A DNA stretch of 64,000 nucleotides from Gemmatimonadota bacterium (lineage in GTDB: Bacteria; Gemmatimonadota; Gemmatimonadetes; Gemmatimonadales; Gemmatimonadaceae): the NCBI GenBank assembly GCA_003134685.1, contig PLCA01000006.1:1-64000 (forward strand), given 5' to 3'. Positions 53,095 to 61,333 of the stretch are shown in pieces. Below the pieces are notes generated by a model. The model had not been told where the DNA came from. It did no database searches and worked only from the letters and a program-made list of their open reading frames with translations. A program made the translations under genes and the position numbers. Position 1 is the stretch's first letter. Every line of letters starts with the position of its first letter.

Positions 53095-54264
53095 CTATTC
53101 GCCCGCCGCGCGCCGGCGCTTGGTTCGCCTCGGCGCCGCGGATTTCTTCCTGCTGATCGGAACGACACCGACTTCGGCTGCCGGCTCGAGTTCGGCCGGA
53201 GCAGCAGGCACGGTGTGCGGCTGCTTGTAGACCTGCCGCTTGCCCTCGTAATTCTTGAAAATCACTTCGTCGTCAGTGATTGACTCCAGATACTCGGGCA
53301 GGAGTGGCACCTTGCCGCCGCCGCCCGGGGAGTCGATGACAAATTGCGGAACAGCGAGACCCGATGTCCACCCGCGTAGGGCCTGCATGATCTCGAGCCC
53401 CTTCTGCACGGTCGTGCGGAAGTGCTCGCCGCCCGCCACCTGGTCCGCCATATATAGATAGTAGGGCCGCACGCGCGCCTTGAGCAGCTCGTGCATCAGC
53501 TTCATCATCACCTTGGGGTCGTCGTTCACCCCTTTGAGGAGCACCGTCTGGCAGCCAAGCGATACGCCGGCTCTCGACAGGCGGTCCAGCGCGGCGACGG
53601 CGGCCGGTGTCAGCTCGCTCGGGTGATTGAAGTGCGTGTTCATGAAGACCGGGTGGTACTTCTGCACCATCTCGCAGAATTCCGGCGTGATCCGCTCCGG
53701 CAGGTGCGAGGTGATGCGGCTCCCGATGCGGATGATCTCGATGTGCGGAATCGCGCGCAGCTGCTGGAAAAGGTACTCCAGCCTCCGATCGCTCAACATC
53801 ATCGGGTCGCCGCCACTCATGATGACGTCGCGGATCTCCGTATGCTCGCGGAGATACTTGAACGCGGAATCGTACTGGTTGAGCGGAATCTTCTCGGGAT
53901 CGCCGACCTTGCGGCGCCGCGTGCAGAAGCGGCAGTAGGTCGCGCAAATCGGGCTCACGAGAAACAGCGCACGGTCCGGGTAGCGGTGCGTGATGTTCGG
54001 CACTGGCGAGTCGCCGTCCTCATCGAGCGAATCAATCACGCCGTCCACCACGTCGAGCTCTTCGACCGTCGGTACGTATTGATTCCACATCGGATCGCCC
54101 ACTTCCTTGATCTGCTCGAGAGCAGCCGGAGTGATTCGCATCTGGAAGTTGTCGAAAGCCGGCTTCAGCGCCTCGACGTCGATGACGTCGTGCCCGAACT
54201 TCTCCGCCAGCTTCTCGAGACTTGCAATGCTCTGATCCTTGATGATCTGTTGCCAATCGCTCAT
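53095..54264 (-). CDS. kamA: KamA-family radical SAM aminomutase (lysine 2,3-aminomutase-like)
   Basis: A 389-residue enzyme. The radical SAM cluster motif CX3CX2C is Cys107, Cys111 and Cys114 (CATYCRFC); SGGDPMMLSD follows for SAM binding; Lys318 in SPGGGGKVPLLP is the PLP lysine. The family moves the 2-amino group of L-lysine (or Glu/Arg in relatives) to C3; EpmB relatives supply (R)-beta-lysine for EF-P. It has an added C-terminal tail of about 45 residues, Ala/Pro-rich then very basic (RRTKRRRAAGE). Its ATG overlaps the stop of a 41-codon ORF; two ATP-grasp ligases precede. No efp or ablB is near. Confidence 0.88.
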   Translation of the reverse strand: MSDWQQIIKDQSIASLEKLAEKFGHDVIDVEALKPAFDNFQMRITPAALEQIKEVGDPMWNQYVPTVEELDVVDGVIDSLDEDGDSPVPNITHRYPDRALFLVSPICATYCRFCTRRRKVGDPEKIPLNQYDSAFKYLREHTEIRDVIMSGGDPMMLSDRRLEYLFQQLRAIPHIEIIRIGSRITSHLPERITPEFCEMVQKYHPVFMNTHFNHPSELTPAAVAALDRLSRAGVSLGCQTVLLKGVNDDPKVMMKLMHELLKARVRPYYLYMADQVAGGEHFRTTVQKGLEIMQALRGWTSGLAVPQFVIDSPGGGGKVPLLPEYLESITDDEVIFKNYEGKRQVYKQPHTVPAAPAELEPAAEVGVVPISRKKSAAPRRTKRRRAAGE

Positions 54265-54386
54265 GCGTGCACCACTCCGGCCCCGTTAGGGGCGTTGTAG
54301 ATGATCCGAACATCCTCGGATCGGGGCGATATTCCGGCGCCGAACGACTCGATGCCAGATTCCTGCAACCCTTCAAGCAACATCAC
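54261..54386 (-). CDS. Candidate 41-codon ORF coupled to kamA
   Basis: GTG 54386 lies 2 bases after the upstream ligase stop (an ATG is next at 54383), and the stop overlaps the kamA start by ATGA. The product begins MMLLEGLQES and ends YNAPNGAGVVHA; it is neutral to acidic, has no Lys and no Cys, and is Gly/Ala-rich at the end. Its tight fit between two genes suggests it is translated, either as a small protein or to couple kamA to the ligase. Whether the peptide has a function is unknown. Confidence 0.5.
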   Translation of the reverse strand: MMLLEGLQESGIESFGAGISPRSEDVRIIYNAPNGAGVVHA

Positions 54387-54388
54387 GC

Positions 54389-55402
54389 TCAACCTAGTCC
54401 GGACAGCCTGAGTGTCTTCGCCCAGCGCTCTGTGTAGTTCTCTCCACGCTTCGCCAGCGCGTGATCGCAGATGCGCCGGATCAGGTCGGAATAGCCGATG
54501 GTCGCGACGCCAGCCATGCGCGCTAATCCCGCGGTCGGCGAAATGTCCGGGTTGGCGTTCACCTCGAGCAGCCACGGGCGACCCGACTGGTCGATGCGGA
54601 AATCGCAGCGGCCGTATCCCTCTCCACCTACCACATTCCATGCCGTGCGGGCGATGGCGATGAGCTCATTGGAAAGATCTTCGGAAAGGTCGGCGGGACA
54701 ATTCGGCTTGGCGCCGAGATCTTCATCGCTCCCAGTCTCCCACTTGGACCGATAGGAGACGATGTGCCACATCCCGCGCGGCATCTGAGCGAAATCGATC
54801 TCCGCGATCGGCATGACTTCGTCGCCGACGATGCCGACGTTCACCTCGCGGCCCGGAATGAAGCGCTGAACCAGCACCTCGTCCCAGCCTTCGAACATCG
54901 CTTCGATCCTTGCCGAGAGACCGCGCATGGTCCTTACGACCGAGCGCTGCTCGATTCCGACGGAGGCATCCTCGGCGACCGGCTTACAAATCGCCGGGAA
55001 TCCGACGCTCGTGATTTCATCGCCGCGGCGGACATGTGCCCAGCGGGGCATCGGCAGTCCGGCGCGGTCGAGCACTCCGTTGACGACGTTCTTTCTGAGC
55101 GTGAGCGCGGTCGTCCAGCTGGAGCTTCCGGTGAAAGGGATTCCAAGGAGCTCGAGCACCGAGATGACCATCGGCTCGTATATGGCCTCTCCGTCAATCC
55201 CTTCGACGAGATTGAAGATCAGATCGAACTTTCCCTTGCGGACGCGCTCGACCCAGCGGCCGTCGTTGCTCACGGGCACGCGCACGACCTCCGTCGCCCA
55301 ATCCAGCAGCGCGGTCTCCACAGCTTCGATGGAATCGAGCAGCTGAACCTCGGGAGCTTTCCCGAGGGCCGAGAGGCCGTCGAACAACAAGGCAATCTTC
55401 AT
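54389..55402 (-). CDS. ATP-grasp ligase, D-Ala-D-Ala ligase-like (second of pair)
   Basis: From ATG 55402 (AAGGA upstream) the protein has 337 residues; the frame to 55534 runs into the neighbour. The fold order is that of Ddl: N-terminal MKIALLFDGLSALG, IFNLVEGIDGE, GIPFTGSSSWTTALTLRKN, the ATP-grasp centre KPVAEDASVGIEQRS, RFIPGREVNVGIVG, and the Mg-binding CDFRIDQSGRPWLLEVNANPDISP. It should join a carboxylate to an amine through an acyl phosphate. It differs from canonical Ddl in the omega loop and is unlikely to be the housekeeping enzyme. Confidence 0.85.
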   Translation of the reverse strand: MKIALLFDGLSALGKAPEVQLLDSIEAVETALLDWATEVVRVPVSNDGRWVERVRKGKFDLIFNLVEGIDGEAIYEPMVISVLELLGIPFTGSSSWTTALTLRKNVVNGVLDRAGLPMPRWAHVRRGDEITSVGFPAICKPVAEDASVGIEQRSVVRTMRGLSARIEAMFEGWDEVLVQRFIPGREVNVGIVGDEVMPIAEIDFAQMPRGMWHIVSYRSKWETGSDEDLGAKPNCPADLSEDLSNELIAIARTAWNVVGGEGYGRCDFRIDQSGRPWLLEVNANPDISPTAGLARMAGVATIGYSDLIRRICDHALAKRGENYTERWAKTLRLSGLG

Positions 55403-55425
55403 CGTGTTCCTTTGTCTGGTATCGG

Positions 55426-56739
55426 TTACGCCGATGCGCTGGCGGCGAGCGCGGGAGCGCCCTGAACTCCGCTGGTCCGCGAGAGGGAGTGATCGAGATC
55501 CACCCCCTGCCGCGCCGCAGCGTACTTCAGACAATTCTGAATGAGCTCTTCATAACCGATCCCTGCCGCTCGCGCGGCCTTCGGCAAACACGAATTGTCC
55601 GCTGGATCGGGAAGAATTCCGGGCAGCGGATTCACTTCGAGAACGTTCGGAACTCCGGAAGCATCGAGACGAACATCGATTCTCGCCCAGTCTCTGCAGC
55701 CGAGCACACGGAAGGCGTCGAGCGTTACTCGCTCAATAGACGCCTGAAGCTCCCGCGTGATACGCGCCGGACACTGGAAAATATCGAGCGGACTCTCGGG
55801 ACGATCCCAGACGAATTTTGCATCGAAGCTGTAAATCGGGAGAGCGCCCTTGGGCAGCGTCTCGAAATTCATTCCGACGATGGGCAGCACCGTCGCGTCG
55901 GTGCCGTTGCCGAGAACCGCGCACGTGAATTCCTTCCCCGGCAGATACTCCTCGATGAGAACGGGCTGCTTGTAGCTCTCGAGGAGGAACTCGGTCTGCC
56001 TGAAGAGGTGGTTGAGGTCAAAGCAGAGATTGCTGTCGGTGATTCCCTTCGACGACCCTTCATGGAGCGGCTTGACGAAGAGCGGAAGGCTTAGTTCGCC
56101 AGCGGCGGCTTTGAAATCTTCGAGCTTCTCGACGACCGCGAACCGCGGAGTCGGGATGCCGTAGAAGGTCAGCGTCTCCTTCGTTCTCGCCTTGTCGAGG
56201 CAGAGCGAGAGAGTGAAGGGATCGCTTCCGGAGTAGGGAATTCCGAAAAACTCACAGATCGCCGGAACGTGGGCTTCGCGGTTTACCCCGTGAATTCCCT
56301 CGGCGATGTTGAAGACGATGTCGGGTCTGACCTGGCGGAGTCTCTCCGGGAAATCGTCTTTCGCCTCGAGGCGGACGACTTTTCCAAGGCGAGCGAGAGC
56401 GGATTCCACGGCGGCAATCGTGGCGGGGCTGTCCCACTCGGCGAACTCGTCGCGGCTGACTAGCTCCGGAATGGAGCGATGAACGCTTTTACTAGGAGGC
56501 TCTTCATCGAGAATGGAGCGATGAACGCTTTTACTAGGAGGCTCTTCATCGGGAATGGAGCGATGAACGCTTTTACTAGGAGGCTCTTCATCGAGAATGG
56601 AGCGATGAACGCTTTTACTAGGAGGCTCTTCATCGGGGCGGAGAAGCTCCCCGTCTTCCTGACGGCCGCCCTCTGATGCTGGGCTGGTGAGCTCTGTTGG
56701 CTCGGGCTTTTGATTGTAGGCGAGTCCGATAAGAGTCAT
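55426..56739 (-). CDS. ATP-grasp ligase, D-Ala-D-Ala ligase-like, with repeated N-terminal linker (first of pair)
   Basis: ATG 56739 with AGGGTG upstream gives 437 residues. After a unique N-terminus (MTLIGLAYNQKPEP) the protein has four copies of a 14-residue unit, DEEPPSKSVHRSI plus L or P in turn, and then the ligase: IVFNIAEGIHGVNREAH, GIPYSGSDPFTLSLCLDK, KPLHEGSSKGI, EYLPGKEFTCAVLGNG and VLEVNPLPGILPDP. The last block is closer to true Ddl than that of its partner. The repeat linker is probably disordered. It heads the kamA operon, with its own promoter behind the thyX terminator. Confidence 0.85.
   Translation of the reverse strand: MTLIGLAYNQKPEPTELTSPASEGGRQEDGELLRPDEEPPSKSVHRSILDEEPPSKSVHRSIPDEEPPSKSVHRSILDEEPPSKSVHRSIPELVSRDEFAEWDSPATIAAVESALARLGKVVRLEAKDDFPERLRQVRPDIVFNIAEGIHGVNREAHVPAICEFFGIPYSGSDPFTLSLCLDKARTKETLTFYGIPTPRFAVVEKLEDFKAAAGELSLPLFVKPLHEGSSKGITDSNLCFDLNHLFRQTEFLLESYKQPVLIEEYLPGKEFTCAVLGNGTDATVLPIVGMNFETLPKGALPIYSFDAKFVWDRPESPLDIFQCPARITRELQASIERVTLDAFRVLGCRDWARIDVRLDASGVPNVLEVNPLPGILPDPADNSCLPKAARAAGIGYEELIQNCLKYAAARQGVDLDHSLSRTSGVQGAPALAASASA
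56469..56636 (-). repeat. Four tandem 42-bp coding repeats
   Basis: Units 56469-56510, 56511-56552, 56553-56594 and 56595-56636 differ only at the last base or two, in an alternating pattern (Leu, Pro, Leu, Pro), which suggests duplication of an 84-bp pair. They encode DEEPPSKSVHRSI(L/P) in the first ligase. The near identity at the DNA level points to recent expansion. Confidence 0.95.
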
Positions 56740-56781
56740 CGACACCCTACGAAAATTCAAACGATCGAATCATTGATCACG

Positions 56782-56810
56782 AGTATATAAACGCGGACCA
56801 CCAGGCGCAA
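56782..56810 (-). promoter_or_regulatory. Putative sigma-70 type promoter of the kamA operon
   Basis: On the minus strand TTGCGC (56805-56810) is followed after exactly 17 bases by TATACT (56782-56787). It is placed between the thyX terminator and the ATG of the first ligase, about 40 bases before it. Confidence 0.65.
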
Positions 56811-56829
56811 TAATTATTCCGCGTTTTGG

Positions 56830-56886
56830 AAAAGAAAAAAAGTCCGAGAAAAACTTTTTTTGGAGGTCGGAGATTTTCTCTCAGAC
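56830..56886 (-). terminator. Intrinsic terminator of thyX
   Basis: On the minus strand GTCTGAGAGAAAA, which overlaps the thyX stop, pairs with TTTTTCTCGGAC and is followed by TTTTTTTCTTTT. The stem has one G-U pair and one bulge. Confidence 0.75.
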
Positions 56887-57609
56887 TTTGTGGTAGACGA
56901 TCCGGGCAGCCTCTCTCCTATCCTCCGCCTGGTAGATCTCGAAGTCCGAGAAAAAAGCGGGAGTTTCCCTATGGAGAAGCTTGAGCATGACGATGGCGCA
57001 GCGGCGAATTTCGAGCTCGGCTCCCTCGCTCGATCGAAGCTCCAGCATCGTTCTCCAGGCTCTCGCGTTGGCGGTGACCACGATTTTCGTCTCGGTGGAG
57101 TTGGGAAGAACTCCTCTCGCGGCCTCTCTCGACATCTTCCGGCGATGGACCTTATCGGGAACCCAGCCATAACGCTCCATCAGGTGCTCGACGAGTCGGA
57201 CGTAGCTTTTTTGCGCCTGGTCGATCTGGGTCCGCCACTCAGTTTCGAGCGCCTCGTCTCCGACGATCGCCGGCGGGACGACGAAGTTGGCTTCCGACTC
57301 GTCGACGTACCGCTGACTTAGCTGGCTATAGGCGAAGCCGGCGCGATGGCGGACCAGCTCGTGGGTGAGCGAGCGACTCACGCCCTCCAGCAGGAGAGAG
57401 TAGTTCGCGTGCTCGAGAACGCTTCCATGTCCCTGTTTCTTGATGTTCTCGAGGTAATCACGGGTCGCCCGGTTGGCCGGGTTCTTCTGGCTCATGTAGC
57501 AGAGACGGCCGGCAAACTCCGCGAGCCTCTCGCCATCGGTGCTCTCTCCGAGCCAGCGGACATTCAGGTGATCGGGCTCCAGAAAGACCGGGCGGGCGAG
57601 GAGAGTCAC
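56881..57609 (-). CDS. thyX: Flavin-dependent thymidylate synthase
   Basis: From GTG 57609 the protein has 242 residues; a TTG at 57630 would add seven. ThyX makes dTMP from dUMP with FAD and methylene-tetrahydrofolate. The ThyX signature is RHRAGFAYSQLSQRY (the RHR flavin/dUMP motif with downstream Ser and Arg), preceded by HGSVLEHANYSLL and followed by RMKMSREAARGVLPNSTETKIV-type text around 57100-57160. No thyA is seen in the window. The transcription unit ends in its own terminator. Confidence 0.93.
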   Translation of the reverse strand: MTLLARPVFLEPDHLNVRWLGESTDGERLAEFAGRLCYMSQKNPANRATRDYLENIKKQGHGSVLEHANYSLLLEGVSRSLTHELVRHRAGFAYSQLSQRYVDESEANFVVPPAIVGDEALETEWRTQIDQAQKSYVRLVEHLMERYGWVPDKVHRRKMSREAARGVLPNSTETKIVVTANARAWRTMLELRSSEGAELEIRRCAIVMLKLLHRETPAFFSDFEIYQAEDRREAARIVYHKV

Positions 57610-57768
57610 TACTGGCTCGGTATAGTACAAGAGTGGCTTCTTGGTAAGCGTTGGACAAAAAAACTGCTAACTGAAGACTACCTGCCGCGGGCTGTCGGCG
57701 GGCCGGCTGGCGGCTGCGGGCTTTGTTCACTTCGCAATCAACGGCCGGCAAGCGGCAGAAAACTAAGA

Positions 57769-59400
57769 CTATCCGCCGATCAGCGACAGCCGGAAACGAT
57801 CGTACGCTCGCGCTGTCACCATGTCGTCGAGCGCTTTTCTGGCCCGCTCGGGCAGTGGAGCAAGCAGCGGGTCGTACTTGATGTCGGTGATCGCTTTCTG
57901 CGCCGGAAGCGGAACCTTCACTCCCGGATTGAAGATGTTCGTCGGGTCGAAGCTTTTTTTGACCAAGGCAAAGGCGCGGATCGCGTCCTTGTGCCAGACG
58001 CGGTCGAGCAGCGGCGTCCTGATTCTTCCGTCACCGTGCTCTCCGGTGAGCGTGCCACCGAGGCGCGAGGTGAGCTTGACCACATCCTCGAGAAGGCCCG
58101 AGACTTTGTCGCGCCAATCGGGCTGCCTGACGTCGATCAGCGGGTTCACGTGCACGTGGGCATCGCCGGCATGACCGAAGATCACTCCACTCACCTCGCG
58201 CTCGGCCAGCGCCTTCCTCACTCCCTGGACATAGTCCGGCAACTTCGCCAGGGGGACCGCGCCATCCTCGATGAATTGCATCGACGTCGAATGCTCGAGG
58301 GCGGAAAGGATCGGGCTGGCCGCGTGCCGCAGCTCCCAGAGATCGTGCTCCGCCTCCGATGTCAGCGCGACATCGACATCCCTGGCTCCCGATTCACTGA
58401 AGGCCCTCGCGAGTCGCTGCGCTCCCGCCGCGGCCGCGTCCGGGCTGTCGGCTTCGACTTCCGCCAGCAGAATTGCCGCGCTTCCTTCCATCCTCTGGCG
58501 GAACTTCTCGTCGGCGCTCCTGCCGGTAGTGGCATATGCGAGAAAGGTTCTGTCGAGCAGCTCACAGGCGCTGGCCCCTGCCTCGACGGCTTTCGTCGCC
58601 GCCGCTGTCGCTTCCTCGAGAGATGGAAAGGATCCGAGCACGCTGCTGGTCGCCGCGGGAAGCGGAGAGAGCGTGAGCTGAATCCCGACCATGATCGCGA
58701 GCGTCCCTTCGCTCCCGACGAGAAGGTCCACCAGGTCCGCTTTCGTGGAGTAGTCGTGAATCGCGTACCCCGAGGACTCCTTGCGCACCCCGAGATGGAA
58801 TATCGGCCGCCGCTTGTCGCTCGCTACGATCTCGCCGTGGACATCTCGCAGAAACCTGTTGATGGCCTCGATTCTCCTCGGCGCCGGCTCGCCGCGCGTG
58901 ATGATGGCGCGATCCCCATCGCTGAACACACAGTCGATCGCGTTAACCCAGGCGCGGGTCGCGCCATAACGGAGACTGTGGGCACCCGAGGCGTTGGTCG
59001 CCACCATTCCACCCAGCGTGCAGAAATCTCCGCTCGACGGATCCACGGGAAATCGCAACCCCTTTCGCCTCGCGGCCACATCGAGCGTCGACCATAGAAC
59101 TCCGGGCTCCGCCCAAACCGTCCGATCCCTCTCATCGATCCTGCCCAGATGATTGATGCGCGAGAGATCAACGATTACTCCTGCTCCAATGGCGCCGCCC
59201 GACATGCTGCTTCCGGATCCACGCGGGATGAGGCTCGTGCCAGTCTCCGCCGCCCACTTCACCAGGACGACGACATCCTCCGCGTCAACGGGGACGGCAA
59301 CGGCGGCCGGAATCGCGCGCCCAATGCCCGCCGCCTCGGAATAGACGGCGCGCGCCAGCTCGTCTTCGCGAAAATACCCGCGGAATCCCGGAAGGCTCAC
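57769..59400 (-). CDS. FAD-linked oxidase, GlcD/D-lactate dehydrogenase-like
   Basis: A 543-residue flavoprotein starting at GTG 59400. The PCMH-type FAD domain shows PRGSGSSMSGGAIG, GGMVATNASGAHSLRYGAT and LVGSEGTLAIMVGIQLTL; the C-terminal FAD-oxidase domain shows IFGHAGDAHVHVNPLID, GGTLTGEHGDGRIRTPLL and KKSFDPTNIFNPGVK. Relatives oxidise D-lactate, glycolate or D-2-hydroxyglutarate and reduce quinone or cytochrome. It lacks the fused C-terminal Fe-S domain found in larger homologues, and no glcE/glcF are adjacent; the partner is unknown. Confidence 0.88.
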   Translation of the reverse strand: MSLPGFRGYFREDELARAVYSEAAGIGRAIPAAVAVPVDAEDVVVLVKWAAETGTSLIPRGSGSSMSGGAIGAGVIVDLSRINHLGRIDERDRTVWAEPGVLWSTLDVAARRKGLRFPVDPSSGDFCTLGGMVATNASGAHSLRYGATRAWVNAIDCVFSDGDRAIITRGEPAPRRIEAINRFLRDVHGEIVASDKRRPIFHLGVRKESSGYAIHDYSTKADLVDLLVGSEGTLAIMVGIQLTLSPLPAATSSVLGSFPSLEEATAAATKAVEAGASACELLDRTFLAYATTGRSADEKFRQRMEGSAAILLAEVEADSPDAAAAGAQRLARAFSESGARDVDVALTSEAEHDLWELRHAASPILSALEHSTSMQFIEDGAVPLAKLPDYVQGVRKALAEREVSGVIFGHAGDAHVHVNPLIDVRQPDWRDKVSGLLEDVVKLTSRLGGTLTGEHGDGRIRTPLLDRVWHKDAIRAFALVKKSFDPTNIFNPGVKVPLPAQKAITDIKYDPLLAPLPERARKALDDMVTARAYDRFRLSLIGG

Positions 59401-59454
59401 GAGTCGAAACCCCTGACGGAACGAATGTGCATCGTTACTCGGGAGAGCTTTGGC

Positions 59455-60342
59455 TCACAATCCGAGACTGCTCACGCGCGGGGGATTGAACGAGTAATCG
59501 TAGAATCCCTTCCCCGATTTCCTGCCAAGCATCCCGGCCAGCACCATTCGCCTGAGCAAAGGAGGGGGAGCGTACCGGCTCTCCCGATATTCCGTGAACA
59601 TGATTTCCGCGATCTTGTAAACGGTATCGAGGCCCACAAAATCGAGAAGAGTGAACGGTCCCATCGGGTGTCCAGCGCCGAGCTGCATCCCTTTGTCGAT
59701 ATCCTCGACCGAAGCGACGTTCGATTCCAGCGCCTTGATTGCGTCGATCATATATGGAATCAGCAGCAGGTTCACGACGAATCCGGAGCTGTCCTTCGCC
59801 CGTATCGGCTCCTTCCCGAGGGCCCGCACGAAATCCAGAGCTCGCTGTTCCGTCTCCTCGCTGGTCGTGATCGTGCGAACGACCTCCACCAGCTTCATCA
59901 GCGGCACCGGATTGAAGAAGTGGATGCCGAGCATCCGATCCGGGCGTCCGCTCGCGGTCGCCATTGCGATGATCGTCAGGCTCGAAGTGTTCGAAGCGAA
60001 TATCGCGTCGGGCCGCGCTATCTGGTCGAGCTGGGACCAGAGGCTGTTCTTGACGTCGAGATCTTCGACCACTGCCTCGATGAATAAGTCGGAGTCCGCC
60101 AGCTCCTTCAGGTCGGTGACGAATCGCAGATTCCCGAGCGTCGTAGAGCGCTCGGCTTCCGTCACCTTGCCGCGCTCGATGCCCTTGGCGAGCGACTTCT
60201 CGATCGCCAGTCGCGATTTCTCACCAAGGGCTTCCGAGACCTCGCGCACAGTTGTTGGGAATCCAGCCGCAGCCGAGACCTGGGCGATCCCGCTTCCCAT
60301 CAGGCCTCCGCCAAGGACGCCGACCTTCCTGATTTTTTTCAT
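59455..60342 (-). CDS. 3-hydroxybutyryl-CoA dehydrogenase
   Basis: From ATG 60342 the protein has 295 residues (a TTG at 60354 opens the frame). It oxidises or reduces the 3-hydroxy group of acyl-CoAs with NAD(P). The Rossmann motif is GVLGGGLMGSGIAQV; FASNTSSLTI, HFFNPVPLMKLVEVV (catalytic His) and the C-terminal DKGMQLGAGHPMGPFTLLDFVGLDT are typical of the Hbd/PaaH group. With the thiolase further upstream on the same strand it could act in short-chain acyl-CoA or polyhydroxybutyrate metabolism. Confidence 0.93.
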   Translation of the reverse strand: MKKIRKVGVLGGGLMGSGIAQVSAAAGFPTTVREVSEALGEKSRLAIEKSLAKGIERGKVTEAERSTTLGNLRFVTDLKELADSDLFIEAVVEDLDVKNSLWSQLDQIARPDAIFASNTSSLTIIAMATASGRPDRMLGIHFFNPVPLMKLVEVVRTITTSEETEQRALDFVRALGKEPIRAKDSSGFVVNLLLIPYMIDAIKALESNVASVEDIDKGMQLGAGHPMGPFTLLDFVGLDTVYKIAEIMFTEYRESRYAPPPLLRRMVLAGMLGRKSGKGFYDYSFNPPRVSSLGL

Positions 60343-60378
60343 CGAGCGGCTCAACCTCTCGAGCGATTACGCTCTAAT

Positions 60379-61239
60379 CTATCGTCTGGGAAACCGCGCT
60401 CGCGAAGAAATCACTCCGAGCAGTCCGCCAGGCGTTTCGAACTCGCCGTGCTCGAGCCGATCGAGGATCTGCTCCAGCGCGAGCTGCACGCTCGAAAGCA
60501 CGCCGCGGTGCGACCGTGCCATCCTGTACGCCGCGAGCGTTCCGCCGGCAAAGGGAAGCACGGCAAAGCCGGCCGCAATAAAGAGTGGGATGTGAGCAAC
60601 GATCAGCCCGAGGCCGAGGATTCCGCTCGCCGCTGCTCCCATCGTCCCCAGAAACCCTCCGATTCCAACCCGACGCGCTCTGCTGGCGTGAATATCGGCG
60701 TCGAGTCTGACGACGACGCGCGTAGCATCCACCGGCATCACCGTCGCGGACACCTGGCCCGCATCCATCAAATAGAAGCCGCGGCCACTGACGTTGACTG
60801 TGCGTCTCAGTTTGCCGAACAGCCCTCGCTGGGGCTCCCACGTGATCCGATCGGCGAAGCGGCGCTGCACCTGAAGACACTCGTCGCGCAGCATCCAGGC
60901 GTCGATCGTGGCGAGAACGTCGCGAGGAGTCCCGGGCACCGTCCTCGTCGCGGTAGCGAAACTCGCCCCCGCTATCTGCGCCACGAGACCGCGTTCCTCG
61001 GGGACGTTGACGCGCGTTCTCTCTTCGGCCAGCGCCTGGTTGATGGTCGCCGGATTGAGCCCGACTTCGTTTCCGATGTCGAGGAGCTGACTCTCGCTGA
61101 TCAGATCGCTGGATTCGGGAAGCGCGCTCGCGCCCTGAAGCTCCGCGGCTCGCGCGAGCACGCGCTCGAGCGCCTGACGGTCCAGCAGCGTCTGCCGCGC
61201 AGGAACGGGCGCGGGCAGTGGAGACTTCTCATCGGCCAT
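60379..61239 (-). CDS. Hypothetical membrane protein, 286 aa
   Basis: The N-terminal half is soluble, with a helical piece SQLLDIGNEVGLNPATINQAL that looks like a short helix-turn-helix and a beta-rich middle (TRTVPGTPRDVLATIDAWML). Two hydrophobic segments follow (GGFLGTMGAAASGILGLGL and IPLFIAAGFAVLPFAGGT), then an amphipathic helix LSSVQLALEQILDRLEHGEF. The layout resembles other uncharacterised Gemmatimonadota-type proteins with a 1-cytosolic plus 2TM build. Function unknown. Confidence 0.75.
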   Translation of the reverse strand: MADEKSPLPAPVPARQTLLDRQALERVLARAAELQGASALPESSDLISESQLLDIGNEVGLNPATINQALAEERTRVNVPEERGLVAQIAGASFATATRTVPGTPRDVLATIDAWMLRDECLQVQRRFADRITWEPQRGLFGKLRRTVNVSGRGFYLMDAGQVSATVMPVDATRVVVRLDADIHASRARRVGIGGFLGTMGAAASGILGLGLIVAHIPLFIAAGFAVLPFAGGTLAAYRMARSHRGVLSSVQLALEQILDRLEHGEFETPGGLLGVISSRARFPRR

Positions 61240-61333
61240 GCAGAATTATATCTGCTCCGTGAACTGCTGTCCGGTGTCGCGCTCGAAGTCAGCCCCCCAG
61301 CGCCGCGTTCGCGACAACCCAGAGGAGCTCGGG

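Noticed and set aside
56469-56636. Tandem repeat considered as a small CRISPR array
   Set aside because: Units are directly adjacent without spacers, keep a reading frame, and lie inside a ligase gene; no cas genes are near.
57346-59097. 583-codon open frame on the plus strand
   Set aside because: Antisense to the GlcD-like oxidase and thyX, with Arg/Ser-rich composition and no recognisable domain; long shadow frames are common in GC-rich DNA.
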